A stretch of 64,000 bases of DNA from Dermatemys mawii (Eukaryota; Chordata; Testudines; Dermatemydidae): assembly GCA_007922305.1 (NCBI GenBank), contig ML677364.1, positions 15,080,606-15,144,605 of the forward strand, in the 5' to 3' direction. Made by a program: the position numbers and the translations under genes. Positions 25,523-37,875 of this stretch are shown here, piece after piece (the stretch's first letter is position 1; each line of letters starts with the position of its first letter). The notes under the pieces are model-generated. The model worked only from the letters and a program-made list of their open reading frames with translations. It had not been told where the DNA came from and made no database searches.

Positions 25523-25630
25523 TTTTCCCTACACAAAATGGAAGTGTTGCTATAGTGACTGGAGGTGCTAAAGGAATTGGTTATCATACTGTGAAGCATT
25601 TGGCAAGACTTGGCATGCACGTTATAATAG
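25523..25630 (+). CDS. DHRSX: DHRSX coding exon (probably exon 2): Rossmann-fold NAD(P)-binding segment
   Basis: This 108-base exon encodes the start of a classical short-chain dehydrogenase/reductase fold. It reads V-A-I-V-T-G-G-A-K-G-I-G, the TGxxxGxG dinucleotide-binding motif, then a helix ending in HLARLGMHVII. That stretch closely resembles vertebrate DHRSX (human has VAIVTGGTDGIG and HLARLGMHVIIAG). The exon starts after a T-rich tract and AG at 25521-25522 and ends before GT at 25631-25632. The donor, gtactg, is weak because +5 is not G. The first two exon bases complete a codon begun upstream and the last G begins a codon finished by the exon at 37876, so both flanking introns are phase 1. 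DHRSX is an ER/secretory-pathway SDR reported to act with SRD5A3 in converting polyprenol to dolichol for N-glycosylation; that role is family knowledge. Reading on into the intron meets a stop at about 25825. Confidence 0.9.
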
Positions 25631-25764
25631 GTACTGTTATTATTTTTGTCAATACAAATGTATATTGTGCCTCAGGGACTAAAATCTTAAAGAAATATCT
25701 CTCCATCAGAATAACTAAAAATATGCCTGGTTGTTATGGAGCCAAATCCTGCCAAGCCTTATGT

Positions 25765-25890
25765 TGTTTAAAATGTTTATTACGGCAGTGCCTTGGGCCA
25801 ACCAAGAGTGGGGCCCCATGGTGCTAGGCTCTGTACAAACACAAAGTGGTAGATAGTCCCTGTTCCAAAGAGCTTACACTAATCCCTTTC
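25765..25890 (-). repeat. MIR-like SINE tail fragment, antisense
   Basis: 'tattacggcagtgccttggg', 'ggccccatggtgctaggctc', 'tgtacaaacacaaagtgg' and 'ccaaagagcttacact' form the antisense tail found in several copies here. It lies about 135 bases into the intron after the first exon. Confidence 0.7.
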
Positions 25891-27344
25891 ATAGGTGTTC
25901 TAATGCTTAGCCCCGCTGAATATTTGGGCCACAGTTTATGTTGTAAGCATTTATAAGAGCTAGTACTGGAATCCTTTCATGCAAAAAAGCAGTCAGTGAA
26001 TACATATATAAAAACACACAATTGAGCATGGTAATTTAAAATACATTGTGTAGTGGGCACACTTTAAAATGTTCTTTTTACTGATTTTTAGGCAAAGCAC
26101 TACTGTTATGAGCAGGTATTCCCTCTACTTAGGATGTGGGAGACTGTAAAACTTTTTTAAGGTGTCCATTCTACATTAAGAGGAAATATTATGAAAAATT
26201 TAAAGGTATTTTTTGGTGTAGGGTCGTTCGTGTTTTGTCCCATATAGAGTAACTCAAAAGAAGTTAGGAAAATTGTTCTAAGCAGTGCAAATATTGAATT
26301 ATCCATACATAAAAATATTAATGAATATTTTGAGTCATCTTTCACTCCAATATTGGTGTTTTCTTGATTTTTTTTAAAAAAATTATATGTTTAAAACACT
26401 ACAGTATATTACCTAATCTTTTCCTATTGCTAACCCACTATCTTTTAGTTTAAAAGAATGTAATTTAGAGCTACTTCAAGATTACTCTATTTCTGTTTAA
26501 TAATACTTCAGCAATCTGGAAATTTAACTTTATTCAAATGGAAAATATGACTATATTAAGAGTGAAAAGCTACTAACAGTAGCTGGATCAGTCTGTTCTC
26601 AGTCATGCTGATGGGAATCCAGAGTAACTCCTTTAATATTAAGGGAGTTACTCTTGCTTAGCACAGGTGCAATACAGAGAAGAACCTAATCATACATGTT
26701 TTAAAAGTCATATCACAATAAAGCACCTGGAAACACAACCAGGTGCTTCTGTCTTATATCTAATGCAGTCACTATTACTACTGCACTGAAGGTATCTTTA
26801 TGTATTTTTAAGGTGAACTGCAAAAACGTTACTCAAAAACCCCTGGTTCCTGTGTCATTTTTTCTCCCCTTTCTTTAGGAAACTTACAAACACACTTTTG
26901 GTTTTGTTTTTAAAATCATTTTACCTCATTTAAGGTAGAAATGATGAGAATTATTTCAGTCAAGTATAATATCTGAGCCAATCCCTGACCCAAGCACGGA
27001 GTCCAATCAGAGCTTCGCAGCCTGGATGGGTTCTGCATCACGGAGCCCTCCAGAATGGAGAGGCCTTCTCAGCAGACTCAGCAGTCACTTTGGCAGGTGA
27101 GCCTTGCCCTCTTTGGCAGTGCAGCGACATTTCTGCACAGAGGCAGGAGGAGAGGGGCAATGCATCTAGCCCTGGTGCATGGCCAGAGAGAGAGAGAGTT
27201 AGAAGACCAGTCGACCCTCTCACAGAAATGTGTGTGACAGCTGCTTAGCCCAGCAAAGGAAGCTATTGACTGGGAACAAGTGGAGTCCATCATGTGCTGA
27301 CATACCATGATGATGGGGGCAATATAAGAACCTCAACAGAATCC

Positions 27345-27478
27345 CAGGAGTAGGTGCTGGAACTACTGGTGCTAGGGTGTTGCTCCACCTGGCTTAAAGT
27401 GGTTTCCATCATATCCAGGGTTTACAATTTGGTTCAGTGCTCAGCACCCACACTATACAAATTGTTCCAGCACTCCTG
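27345..27478. mobile_element. Short MITE with 'caggagt...gtgctggaac' ends
   Basis: It starts 'caggagtaggtgctggaac' and ends 'gttccagcactcctg', giving terminal inverted repeats with a small insertion. The total is 134 bases. The element type is probably hAT-like but no target duplication was established. Confidence 0.6.
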
Positions 27479-28149
27479 CCCTCCCCGGGCAATCAGTGCA
27501 GGAGCACAGTACTGACCTCTGGTTGCTTCCATTCACCAGATATGCTTTCTGAGCCCTCAGGTTCCCTGCACAGGGGAGATAGAGAGGTATGGCTCTTTCG
27601 GCTGTCATTTTCTCTTACCCTGTTGTCCCTCCTCATCAGGAGATTTAAAGCAAATTCCTATTCTGATTTCCTGTCTTTATTCCCCAGTTTTGATTTATAA
27701 TGGCTACTCCACCTTCTGCAGCAAACTGGAGTTCTGCACAATTTGTTAATTTCTTTTGGGAATAGAGAAATCTGTAGGGGTTAAAAGGAAGACATGAACA
27801 CTAGATAATGTGGGAAAAACCTGACCTCTGTGAGGGTGTTGCCACTGGCTTCCATAACTCCAGGATTTCACTCCAGACCTTGATACTAAAATGCTTAATT
27901 ATTAGATCTTCTTCTCAATATATTTGTGACCCCAGAGAAGCTTTTCCACATACTTCCACTATTGATGCAAGAGCCTTATCCTCTTCTGTAGTTCCTGCTG
28001 TTTGGAACAGCTGCCATGTATGTCATGGCCTTATTACTGGCTCCAATCTGCTCACATTAAAGTAAATAGTAAAAGTCATAATGCCTTCAGTGGGAGCAGA
28101 CTTTGAGCATATCTATATTATCAGCATTACTATACTGTTATAGTTACAC

Positions 28150-31100
28150 TGGCATAATTCCCAATTTGGACACTGTTGGTCTCTGAATAGTTTTCTGTTC
28201 TGTGATGATCTCTCTCTCAGTAGGCTTGTTGGCTTTTGTGTCTACTGGCTTGTAACAGCCTCCTGTTCCTTTTGATCACTCGTCCCTCTTATCTTATGAT
28301 CTGATGCCATTGCATCCCTTCAGGATCATTTAGCTGACTCTTTCTGGTGTGTCTCTGATGGCTGGATCCTCACAGGGATGCCTGTCTCTAGGCCAGTAGG
28401 TTCTTAGCTGACCTGTCATACTCTAGTGCCCGCATTCTCTGACTGATGGACATATCTTCTCAGTAGTGTTTCCATCCTTCTGATTGCAACAGATCTCCTC
28501 TCACTGATAGCAGGGTTTTGGTTCTTCATCCCATCAGTGCCTGTGCTGGACTGTTTTGAGACTCTTCTGATAGGGTATTCCTGTGTGCCAAAAATGTTAA
28601 CGAGGGGCTGGAACCAGAAAAAAGTGTCTTAGCTGTTTTCACAATTGAGTCAACTGCTGGGGAGGAGGTATGGTGATCAGATTCCTATTTGCATGTGAAT
28701 TGCTTTGAATTTTTCTGAGGCAAATTGGGGGCTATTGTTGGTGAATACAGTGGTCAGAATGCCATATCTTGCTAAGGGTGCCCTCATTTGGACTTGGTTC
28801 TTGTATCAGCAGGGCACTGACATTCCTAAAATTTGAATAGCAGTTCACAGTAATCAAGCACTGGTTTTCACTGAAGGTAAAGAAGTCCGCTCTCACCTTT
28901 TTCCATGGTCAGGTGGGCCACCTATGTGGTAAGAGTCTCTTTCTGCTGACATTTATCATACAGCTGTCAGGCATCGCTCATCTATCAAGGAGTGGAGTTG
29001 TGTGTTTGTTCCCACCCAGTAAACACATTCTAGGGCACATTTAAGTCAGCTGTCAATACCCAGTTGTGAGGCATGTATTTTTTGCATGAAGTCCTTATGT
29101 AATGAGATGGAGACAACAGGTCTTTGTCCACAAAATATGTTTGCATCCAGCATTCTCAGTTAATGTGAAAATATAGTTCTGCTCCTACTTGTACTTGGTT
29201 TTGGTAGAATTGCTATCTTTACTGCCTGAGTTGGGTGTCTTTTTCCATAGACAATTTGATTTTCATCAGTTTCACTGTTAAAACTGGGAGACAGTATAGC
29301 ATGTTAAAGGATTCAGTGTCCTGATCTTCTCCTCCCAGCTCACAGATGTATACGCCCTCCTCAGGGTGTTAGCTAACACTGCTACCTATCTAGGAACAAC
29401 GCTGGGTGAATCTTCTCCAGAACATCTCTCGTGCTGGTCTTATGCATATTGGCATGTGCAGCCATCTGTAGCAACCACATGGTGTTGCAAGTGTTGTTGG
29501 CATGCTGAACTCTGTCCTGGTTTCTGTGACCAAACTCATTCCTCCACAGACTCCAAAGCCAGAATCTTGACAAAGTTCTGACAAGATGTCATCATGGATA
29601 GTTGCATCTTTCCAATGCCTGGTTCAGTGGCATTGGGTCTATGTAGATACACAGTTTGACTGATGGCTTCTTTGCTACTGCCATGGTACTATGATACCCT
29701 ACCTTTGCAGACTTTCAAACTACTTGTGTACTCCCTAGTGCCACCGGAATTTTCCTTGATGGTAAGCACACAGGTTCCACTTTGGGATCTGTTTCCAGTC
29801 ACAGCTTTTCTTAGAGGCACCCATCACATTTAAAAACATCCCTCCTAAACTTTTTAAATGATCTATACTGTCTTGTTGCACTACCGCTATAAAATTCTGA
29901 GTCTGTACTCTGGTCATACCATGACTTGTATGGATGTATTCTCCAAGAAGGGTCTGTGGAGCTTACCATCCGTCCTACATCTGTTATTGTTTGGGTTAGT
30001 TATTATTGGATCACATTTTCCTAGGGGTTGCGTTATGCATCATTGTACGTTATTAGATTTGCATGCTCTTTATTATAAATGTGTTCGAGTCCAAGTAATT
30101 CTGAGGAATCACACTGCAGGAGGTTCCATGATCCTGGAATTGCACAGGACATTTCCCTCATAACATTGTGCATGCATGGAGGTTGGTATTGTCCCTTGTT
30201 GCTTTCCTGTCAGGACTTGATATGCTCTTAGAGTCAAGGAGAGAGACAAGATGTCATCACTGCTATCTGATGTGCAATCCGCCTCTTTTGCAAATCTAAC
30301 TGAATCTTTCTGAGACCTTCCTCTGCTCTTGCATACCATGCTAAAATGGTTCAACTGGTCACATTCCTAGCACTGCTGTCCTAGTGCAGGGCAAGTCTCC
30401 TTTACACACTCATGTTGTCTCCCACAGTAAATGCATCTCACTATGGGTATAGAACCCTGGCCGCCTGCTCTCCTTTGTTCTTATCTCTCTGCATGTACTG
30501 CTGGGGGTGTTTTGCCTCCTAAGGCTTCCATCCTTTCTCTTGAGGCTCGTGCTGCATGCCCCATGTCTAAGCATCTGTCTGATTGTGAGATTGCCTTCCT
30601 GGAGCAGCTGCTCCTACAGGTGGTTATCCCAAATGCTGCAAACTATCCTGTCCTACATTAGGGAATCTACCAAGTCCCCAAAATTGCATGTAGTAGCCGC
30701 TCTGCATCAGGCTGTAAAATAGGAGACTGTCCCCTTCCCTTCAGAGTTACCTTTAGTGAAAAACCGTGTCATGCCGTACTATGGTTCTATTTTAGGGAAC
30801 ACTGGGTCCTCAGAGTTCCTAAGATTGCTGTGTGGCTTGAGGCAATAATAGGCTGAGAGGTCTTTGCTCTTCTCCTGCCACTGTTGTCCTCCTGCATGGT
30901 GAGGTCTGTGTATAGCTCCAACTCCTCCTTCCGCTGGGTCTATTGCTAGACTAGGTTTGTGCCTGAAAAAATTCAGGTCACTGAGGGGGCTTCAGACTGA
31001 GTTCCATGGCTCGTGCTGCCAGCAGCTGCCGACAGAGAACTTGCAGCTCAGACTGTGCCACGATGTTTCCTTTACAAAGAGTGAAGCTGAATGCAAGCTG

Positions 31101-31275
31101 AGTTGAACAAGTGAAACTGTATTAAACCCTGGGGACTGCTCTGTCCATATGGCTGAGTTCAAGCCTAACTCCCCATGTTCCACTGGTGTCCTGTCAATAG
31201 CAGTTGCTCCAGGGAATGCAAGTTCTCTGACTTCCGTTCCATTGATCATGATGCAAAGGTAGAAGCAGCCCAAAT
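28150..31275 (-). mobile_element. Gypsy-type LTR retrotransposon remnant, antisense
   Basis: Read on the minus strand, this has the order of a Gypsy (Ty3-type) gag-pol, all broken by stops and frameshifts. A gag zinc-knuckle region lies at about 30330-30435 (C-x2-C-x3-H spacing, then NHF-x3-C). Reverse transcriptase follows at about 29440-29670, with I-D-P-M-P-L-N-Q-A-L and T-P-C-G-C-Y-R-W-L-H-M-P. The integrase side is at about 28690-29010, with A-D-F-F-T-F-S-E-N and a stretch like the conserved P-Q-F-A-S-E-K-F. The spacing between reverse transcriptase and integrase is too short for the catalytic YxDD and RNase H regions, so an internal deletion is inferred. I could not find LTRs. It lies antisense to DHRSX and cannot be functional. 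Confidence 0.75.
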
Positions 31276-31810
31276 AGGGATTGCTGCACTGAGGAGGAGG
31301 GAGTAAAATGGAGCTCAGCTGGAGGCACTCCTTTCTTCCACTGTCCCCCAGAACTCAGCACAGTCTAGGAGAGACACCTCCACTTTGTGGGGATTAGGAC
31401 CCAGATGATGCCTATTCTTCCTCCCCATGTGGTGTGCAAGAGCAGACCCCTCCCCAACAGAGATGCAAGCAGGCAAGAGCAGAAGAGGCTTTGGAGTTTC
31501 AGAGAAATTTCTGCAGTTTAGACTGGACTTTCTCTGCCTTGTGCTGATTGACTGTCTGCGCCACCTCTTCCTCTTGCTGTTGCTCACAGTCTCTTCACCT
31601 CAACTTCCCTCCTGTCCTCTCATCCCCTGCCCTGTCCCCCTCACCTTCATTACCTTCTTTTTTCTTTCCATTTAGCTGGTCCTCTCCTAAGAATGCCATG
31701 CACTATCCCACAGAAAACAGAACTGATATGTCATTTACTGCTGTCACAGTGCTCTCTCTGCTTGTGTTCTAATTCTTTCCCCAATCTGTGTCTGTCTTGT
31801 CCATTTAGAC

Positions 31811-32113
31811 CAGGGATCAGCAACGTTGGCACGCGGGACCACAGGATAAGCACCCTTAGTGGGCCCCACCACTTTGTTTACCTGCCGTTTCGCCTACTGC
31901 GGCTCCCATTGGTGCGGTTCACTGTCCCAGTCCAATGGAGGCTGTGGGAAGCGGCGCGGTGCTGGCCGCCGCTTCCCGCAGCTACCATTAGACTGGGACG
32001 GTGAACCGTGGCCTTTGGGAGCCACAGTTGGTGAAATGGCAGGTAAACAAAGCAGCAGGGCCCGCTAAGGCTGCTTACTCTGCGGTCCCATGTGCCAATG
32101 TTGCCAATCCCTG
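31811..32113. mobile_element. Non-autonomous hAT element, 303 bases
   Basis: The terminal repeats are 'cagggatcagcaacgttgg' and the reverse complement of '...ccaatgttgccaatccctg'. The flanks are 'atttagac' (31803-31810) and 'atttatac' (32114-32121), an 8-bp target duplication with one difference, as expected for hAT. Relatives lie at 50964 and 57990. Confidence 0.85.
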
Positions 32114-32179
32114 ATTTATACTGTAAGCTCTTCAGGGCAGGGAAAATCAACTACTCTGTATTTGTATAGTGCCTAGCAA

Positions 32180-32466
32180 CCTTTCAGTAGTGGTGTGTCC
32201 AGTCTTCATTTATTCACTCTAATTTAAGGTTTTGCATGCCAGTAATGCATTTTAACGTTTTTAGAAGGTTTCTTTCTATAAGTCTATAATGTAGAACTAA
32301 ACTATTGTTGTATGTAAAGTAAATAAGGTTTTTAAAATGTTTAAGAAGCTTCATTTAAAATTAAAATGCAGAGCCCCCCAGTCCGGTGGCCAGGACCCAG
32401 GGGCTATGAGTGCCACCGAAAATCAGCTCACCTTTGGCACGCATGCCATAGGTTGCCTATCTCTGG
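32180..32466. mobile_element. Second hAT-type element in the same SINE
   Basis: It ends 'ggcacgcatgccataggttg' then 'cctatctctgg', a terminal repeat of the CAGRGGTAGGCAACC kind in reverse. The left terminus is eroded. The flanks 'cctagcaa' (32172-32179) and 'cctagcac' (32467-32474) look like an 8-bp target duplication made inside the SINE. Confidence 0.65.
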
Positions 32467-33559
32467 CCTAGCACCATGGGGTCCCACTCTTGCTTGGCCC
32501 TAAGGCACTACCATGATAAATGTGTTTAATAATAATAAATAAAACATGAATTCAGAACCCTCTGGAATACCTGGATAATGCCTCTGGAGTATCAATAATA
32601 TATAAAATCATTCAACTGTGTTGAATTGACTAAGACCAGATTTTGTTTCCCTTAATTAAACTGAGCAATGTATTGCTCTGTGGTAAGTCCCACTGAAACC
32701 ATTGAAAAGGCCCTCAGAGTGAGGTTCTTCTCAATGTTAGGTGGCAGAATCCGATCCAAAGCCCATTGGGTCATGTAACCAAATGGTTTGACATGCAGCG
32801 TTTATATATGTAAATGAAGGCTAGGGGAATATTTTTAACTACCTTTATACTCTAGTTTTATTATTTGCTTTATACATTATTAGCTTTAGTATTTCATCGA
32901 GAAATAGAATTTTTCATCCCACTTCAATCATACCTTATTTTATGCATTTATTCAGTCAAATTTGCATGTCTAGTTTTATTTTTTGGACTTGATTGCAGAA
33001 AGCATCTTTGGTAAATCAATCTCACCTGAATTTATTTCATTATTTACATGGTACAAAGTAGAAGAAATAAGTCAGAAAAGAGACAGAATAGCTTCGCATA
33101 AATTATTCCATGACCAGTTGTATTTTTTTTAATTCCCTCTAAATGTTGTGCAGTTAGCAGAGAAAGGACAAGTAGGGAAATCTTTAAGTAGCTCAGTAGT
33201 CTATTATACTAACATTATACTATTCCCAAGACAGTTGTTATTTCTTCTAAATAGCTTTTCTCAAAGTTCTTTCAATGGATATGAACATACCAGACTCTCC
33301 CAAGTTTTTTGAATCTAGAGTAGGCAGTTATCAAGTGAAGGCTGCTCATCCCCAAATTCTCATGGCTAAATTCAGAAATGGTGAAAGTGAGTGCAATTTC
33401 ATTGAATCAATGGGGAAAAAAAATCCAGGAAGGGGACTCTACCATGGGTCACAAAGGTTTGAAGAGATCATTTACAAATGTGTTAAAACACTCATCATGG
33501 CTGTTTATACCATGTCTGGATTTAGTCCTCATATCATAATCTCAGGTCTTAAACATCTC

Positions 33560-33838
33560 GCTCTATAGTTCAGAATACTACAGCTACGCTATTCACGTAG
33601 CTAAAAGAGTTGAAGTCAGTGTATCTTAGGTTGACGTACCTGGCCATCCACATGGTGGCGAATCGATCGCTGCCATTCCCCCGTCAATTCCACTACTGCC
33701 TCTCACCGAGGTGGAGTACAAGAGTCGACAGGAAGAGCGTTCGGGGATCAATTTATTGTGTCTACATTAGACACAATAAATCAATCCCCAGTAGATCGAT
33801 CACTACCTGCTGATCTGGGTAGATATAGATGTAGCCTT
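33560..33838 (-). mobile_element. CpG-rich MITE, reverse copy
   Basis: The reverse complement runs 'gtagtgatcgatctactggg', 'tactccacctcggtgagagg', 'ccatgtggatggccaggta' and 'gatacactgacttcaactc', matching 15252-15548 in order. The two copies are in opposite orientation on either side of the first DHRSX exon. Confidence 0.7.
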
Positions 33839-33988
33839 TGTTTGTCATGTCTGTTTACATTGTAAGCTCTTCAGAACAGGGCTGGTCTCTTATTAGGAGA
33901 CTGTACAGTTTCTAATGCAATGGGGCCCCAATTGTACCTCTCCCACTTAGATGCTACCGTAGTACAAATAATTATCATAATAATAAAC
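33838..33988 (+). repeat. MIR-like SINE tail
   Basis: 'cattgtaagctcttcagaac', 'caatggggccccaattgta', 'agatgctaccgtagtacaaa' and a (AAT)n end. It directly follows the reverse MITE copy. Confidence 0.75.
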
Positions 33989-36574
33989 ACTGAAGTTTTA
34001 ATATCAGATAGAATTTTAATGCACATTAACCTTTAGTTAGACATTTAAAACCAATGCTATTCTATTGCAGACATACTAATTTCTCTGAAATTGTATAGGG
34101 TGTTTTTAAAATTCCGTTGAAAGGCTATTATACTTCATTATACTCTGTGGTTGCTTCTCTGGAACCCTTTACAAATTTAGAAAACCTTTTTGGTTCCTTT
34201 GTTGTTACATTTTACAGGTCATTTCAATAAAATATATCAAAAGGTGCTGAAGTGTTTTATGACTTTTCCTTTCTTTGAGTATCAACGTTCCTGGTAACTT
34301 CAGCACAGCTTTGAGAGTGAGAGGCTGCAACATATTTTGTATTTTCGTCTAGGTCCTTCATAAAACAGATGATAGACTTTGTGTGTATGATTCTTAAATA
34401 TTGACTGGTGACTTTTAAAAATACAATCAGAATTTACTACCACATTTGAATATTTTAAATTTGCTCTCAGTAGTAGGTGTTCTATTTTGCATGCACTGCC
34501 CGCTTTACTAGTGGGTTATAGAACTACTTGCTAGACAGCAGTACAATACAAGGAACTGGGTTGTGTTCCTGGCTCTGGAAGAGAACTGTGGCCCAGTGTT
34601 TAAAGCAGGAGACAGAAAGTTAGGACTCTTAGCTACAAATTATTTGATAATGATGCTTTGCGTTTACATATAGGACTCATTCATTTGTGGATTTTAATGA
34701 GCTTTCTAAAGGTCAGCGTGCAGGAGTAGATCTGTTTTGCAAACACAATAGCCAAGCACATAGATTTGGCATGTTCATTCTAGGAGGCAGCATGTTTAAG
34801 TAGATGAGATTCAGGGACGCATGAAGTCTACTCCCAGTTTTGCCCAAAGTGATCATGTGAAACCTTTCAAAATTTTAGTTAACATTTTTTAAATGAGGGA
34901 GCATTTTATCTAGTTATCTGTTAAGGTAGAAGTATGAGGCTTATAATAAGGGTTATAAGTGAGCAGAATATTGAAACTAGTCCATGGAAAAAGTGAGTCA
35001 AGAATTCATCATCTGACTCCAACCCCAGTGGATCTTCCAAACAGTATTTCAGTGGAGCTGCTGCTTCCTGTCTTTAACCTTTTGTAGTTGTTTGGTGACA
35101 ATGAAGGAATATCACTGTGGGCTGGGAATGTGCCAGGTGTAGCTGGGATATTCAGAAAACTAAAAAATATCTGCCGAGCATGTAGAAATGACTATTTTTC
35201 CATGGCTTATAACCTATCCAAAACTGAATAGATTTTCTGGGGTGAGCAAAATGCAAAGGCCCCAGGACTAATCCCCAGCCAAATTAAAAGGAACTAAACT
35301 TTGTGGTTTTAGTGGTGGTAGAATTACCCATTTTTTACTACTCTCAGTCCATGTTGAGTTGTGTTTGCTCAGCTTTTCAAAATAAAATTCATCCTAAAAC
35401 AGAGCTGAAGCATGGAAAATCAGACCAAATGGTTAGTTTGTCACAGTAAAAGCACCTGAAACCGGGGATTAAAATGGAATGTGTTTATCAATTTTAACTA
35501 TAAACGTTGCTATTGTTTTGTCCCTTATAAGTAAGGAATCACTCATCTATTTAAATAAAATCAAAGGTGTAGATTACTCTTACAATTTTACTGTATCTTT
35601 TTGTGATGCATTACTTTGAACTTTTTATAAGGATTTGGTCACTTATCCAGTCGTTTTATTCATCCCTAAAGCATTTGGTTTGCAAAATTCATTTCAAAAG
35701 CCTCCTGTACACAAAGAGCTTTGGTCAAGCCAGTTTTCAATGTTTTGATGCTCCCAGCTCCTAGACTCATGTTTTCAAACTCCCTCTTAAGCTAATATGG
35801 AAATAGATTTGAAGCAGCTATTTAGTAAAATGATTCTTTTGTCCCAATGGTCTTGAATTAAAATATGCAAATAAGAATAAACTGAGCTCGTTTGGAGGGT
35901 CTTGAGCTTTAATGAGGAACCATTAATAAAACAGTGAAAATAATATGAATTACAATTTGTTGTGCAACACAGGTTCTTTGAAAAATAAATGAACATACTG
36001 AGAGTTAAATCAAGTCACGGGAGGTTTTAATATGCATGTTCATTGTGTGATAAATGCTGAATGAAAGGAGGATCAGATGGGGCTTTGCCAGGGCTTGCCA
36101 TAGAAGTCAGTTTTTAACATAGTTGTCTCTAGCACTGTGACACATTGATTTTTGAAACTCCACTGTAGGAAATCACTTAAGCTGAAAGAGTGAGGAGAGT
36201 TGATTCCTTGCCCACAGCTGCCTTGTGCAGAGTTCCACAGACGTGGCAGTTTCACTGTAGGGTTTGTTCTTTGACACTGCATTTATTTCCAGAAATTAGG
36301 ATCAGGCTGAATGTTTGTGTGTCATAAAACCCCAGATGGATTTTGCAGAAAAACAAATACTACAAATGAGTATTTCTTTGCTTTGTTTCAAAATGGTTAG
36401 TATGAGGAGGTCAAAAAGGAATTGAAAGGCTGATCTCATCTGTGCATATCATTATAGATCAGTATGCTGATAGGTATTTACAGGCAAGCTGTCTTCCCAT
36501 TAACAGTTTTAAATGGTAAAATTGCCTGTTTCAGCTGCTTTCATATAAACAGTGAGTGTTCTCTTTCCATTTCA

Positions 36575-36725
36575 TGAACCCATCCATTTGTCACCTCCGG
36601 ACAGAATATTGTAACTCCCTGTACCTGGGGCTAAATGCGGAAGCAACACTGAAACTCTAACTTCTGCAGAATGCATTTGCCTACCCCTTCAGCGGCCTGG
36701 GTGACACCACTCCTGTCTGATCCCT
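36575..36725 (+). pseudogene. L2-like LINE reverse-transcriptase fragment
   Basis: The + strand translates as T-S-G/..E-Y-C-N-S-L-Y-L-G-L followed by L-L-Q-N-A, the conserved end of an L2-like reverse transcriptase (DYCNALY.GLP...LQ.VQNAAA). Stops occur nearby. It is only about 150 bases long. Confidence 0.55.
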
Positions 36726-36899
36726 CCACTCGCTCTTGGACAATACAGTTTATGTAACCCAGAATGAAGTGTAATGAGGTCCCAGAGATAGTGTTCTCTC
36801 TCAAGGGCATACAGGGAGTTCCCAGATGAAGTCAGACTAATCCAGGGTCTGATTGAACTGTTCGGCATGCCACAATAAACTCCTCTGTGAAAGATCTCT

Positions 36900-36975
36900 C
36901 CCTCCATAGCCCGATAGAGAAAAGAATAAATAAATGGAAAATAAATAAAATAAATAGATAAATAACCTAAGAAAC
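36900..36975. repeat. A/T-rich tetranucleotide-like tract
   Basis: Degenerate (AAAT)n with 'agaataaataaatgg' and 'aataaataaaataaatagat'. Confidence 0.8.
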
Positions 36976-37875
36976 AATAACAAATCAAAAAAGGGGGAAG
37001 AAAAATAAAGCCTTCCTTATTGCTCAGGTTTATAAAAACCCAGGGAGTCTTTCTAACTAGAGGCGGCAGAAGACTTTTAATCGTTTATTAGGGGGCTTAT
37101 TATGTGCATCTAATTTACCAGGGAAGGACTTAGATGCTGTGACGACGGGTGCTATAGAAAATCTCTATAACTGTTGATGGACAGGCAGAATGGTAAATTC
37201 TGCTTTAAAAATTAAAACTCTGTTACCAAGCACAGTATTTTTTTTTTTTTTTGTTCCAAAGACAACATTGTTACAAAGCAACTGCCAAACAGTGAATATT
37301 ATCCGGTTGTTAACTATGATTGTCTACTGTAGTTCAGTGACACAAGGGCAGAGTCTCTTCCCTGTCTTTGATGTCTACACTTATTTTCTATTAATGCTGG
37401 TAAGAACTGTGCCTATGCACTGACTCAGATGGACTGGACATTTTAGTGAGTATCCACCAAAATACTCAGTGCAATCCCATCAGTTCTTTTTCATTTTGGA
37501 AAAAGAAATGCTATGCAGGCCAAGCTGACTGCTTTTTTGCTGTTTCAGACTGTTTCTCAAATGTGTTCCACTTGAATCACCAGATTTGGTTTTAGCTGCA
37601 GCTGCTCCAGCATGTGGCTGTCCAGGCCTCATGCAAAAACTAGAAGAGACAAAACAGTCCAGTCATGTGTGAATAGCAATGTGTTTGTACGGTGCTTTTT
37701 GAATCCGCTGTTAATGTGATCGCAATAAATAATTCTCTTTCACTTCAAGCATGTTGTTTGCTTTCTGATTGTGGCATTTTACATTGTGGTTAACCTATGC
37801 TTGTGGGATGACTGAGTACTTAACAGCCTTTAATCAGATTGCATTATTAATTTTGCATTTTCTTGATGATGACAG

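Larger units (their letters stand above)
31790..32550 (+). repeat. MIR-like SINE 3' half, split by two insertions
   Basis: The host pieces are 31790-31810 ('cttgtccatttagac'), 32114-32179 ('actgtaagctcttcagggca' ... 'tagtgcctagca') and 32467-32550 ('cctagcaccatggggtcc' ... 'aataataataaataaaac'). Put side by side, they follow the sense order of the SINE tails at 33838 and 43190. The first break is the element at 31811-32113 and the second the element at 32180-32466. Confidence 0.75.
25631..37875 (+). other. DHRSX: DHRSX intron 2 (12,245 bases, complete)
   Basis: The interval between the two exons is bounded by GT at 25631 and AG at 37874-37875. It carries a MIR-like SINE fragment, a MITE, the antisense Gypsy remnant, a SINE split by two hAT elements, an inverted-orientation MITE and an L2-like fragment, each listed separately. 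The stretches 25900-26990, 32550-33555, 33990-36575 and 36990-37870 show no recognisable gene or repeat beyond simple A/T-rich tracts. Confidence 0.8.
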
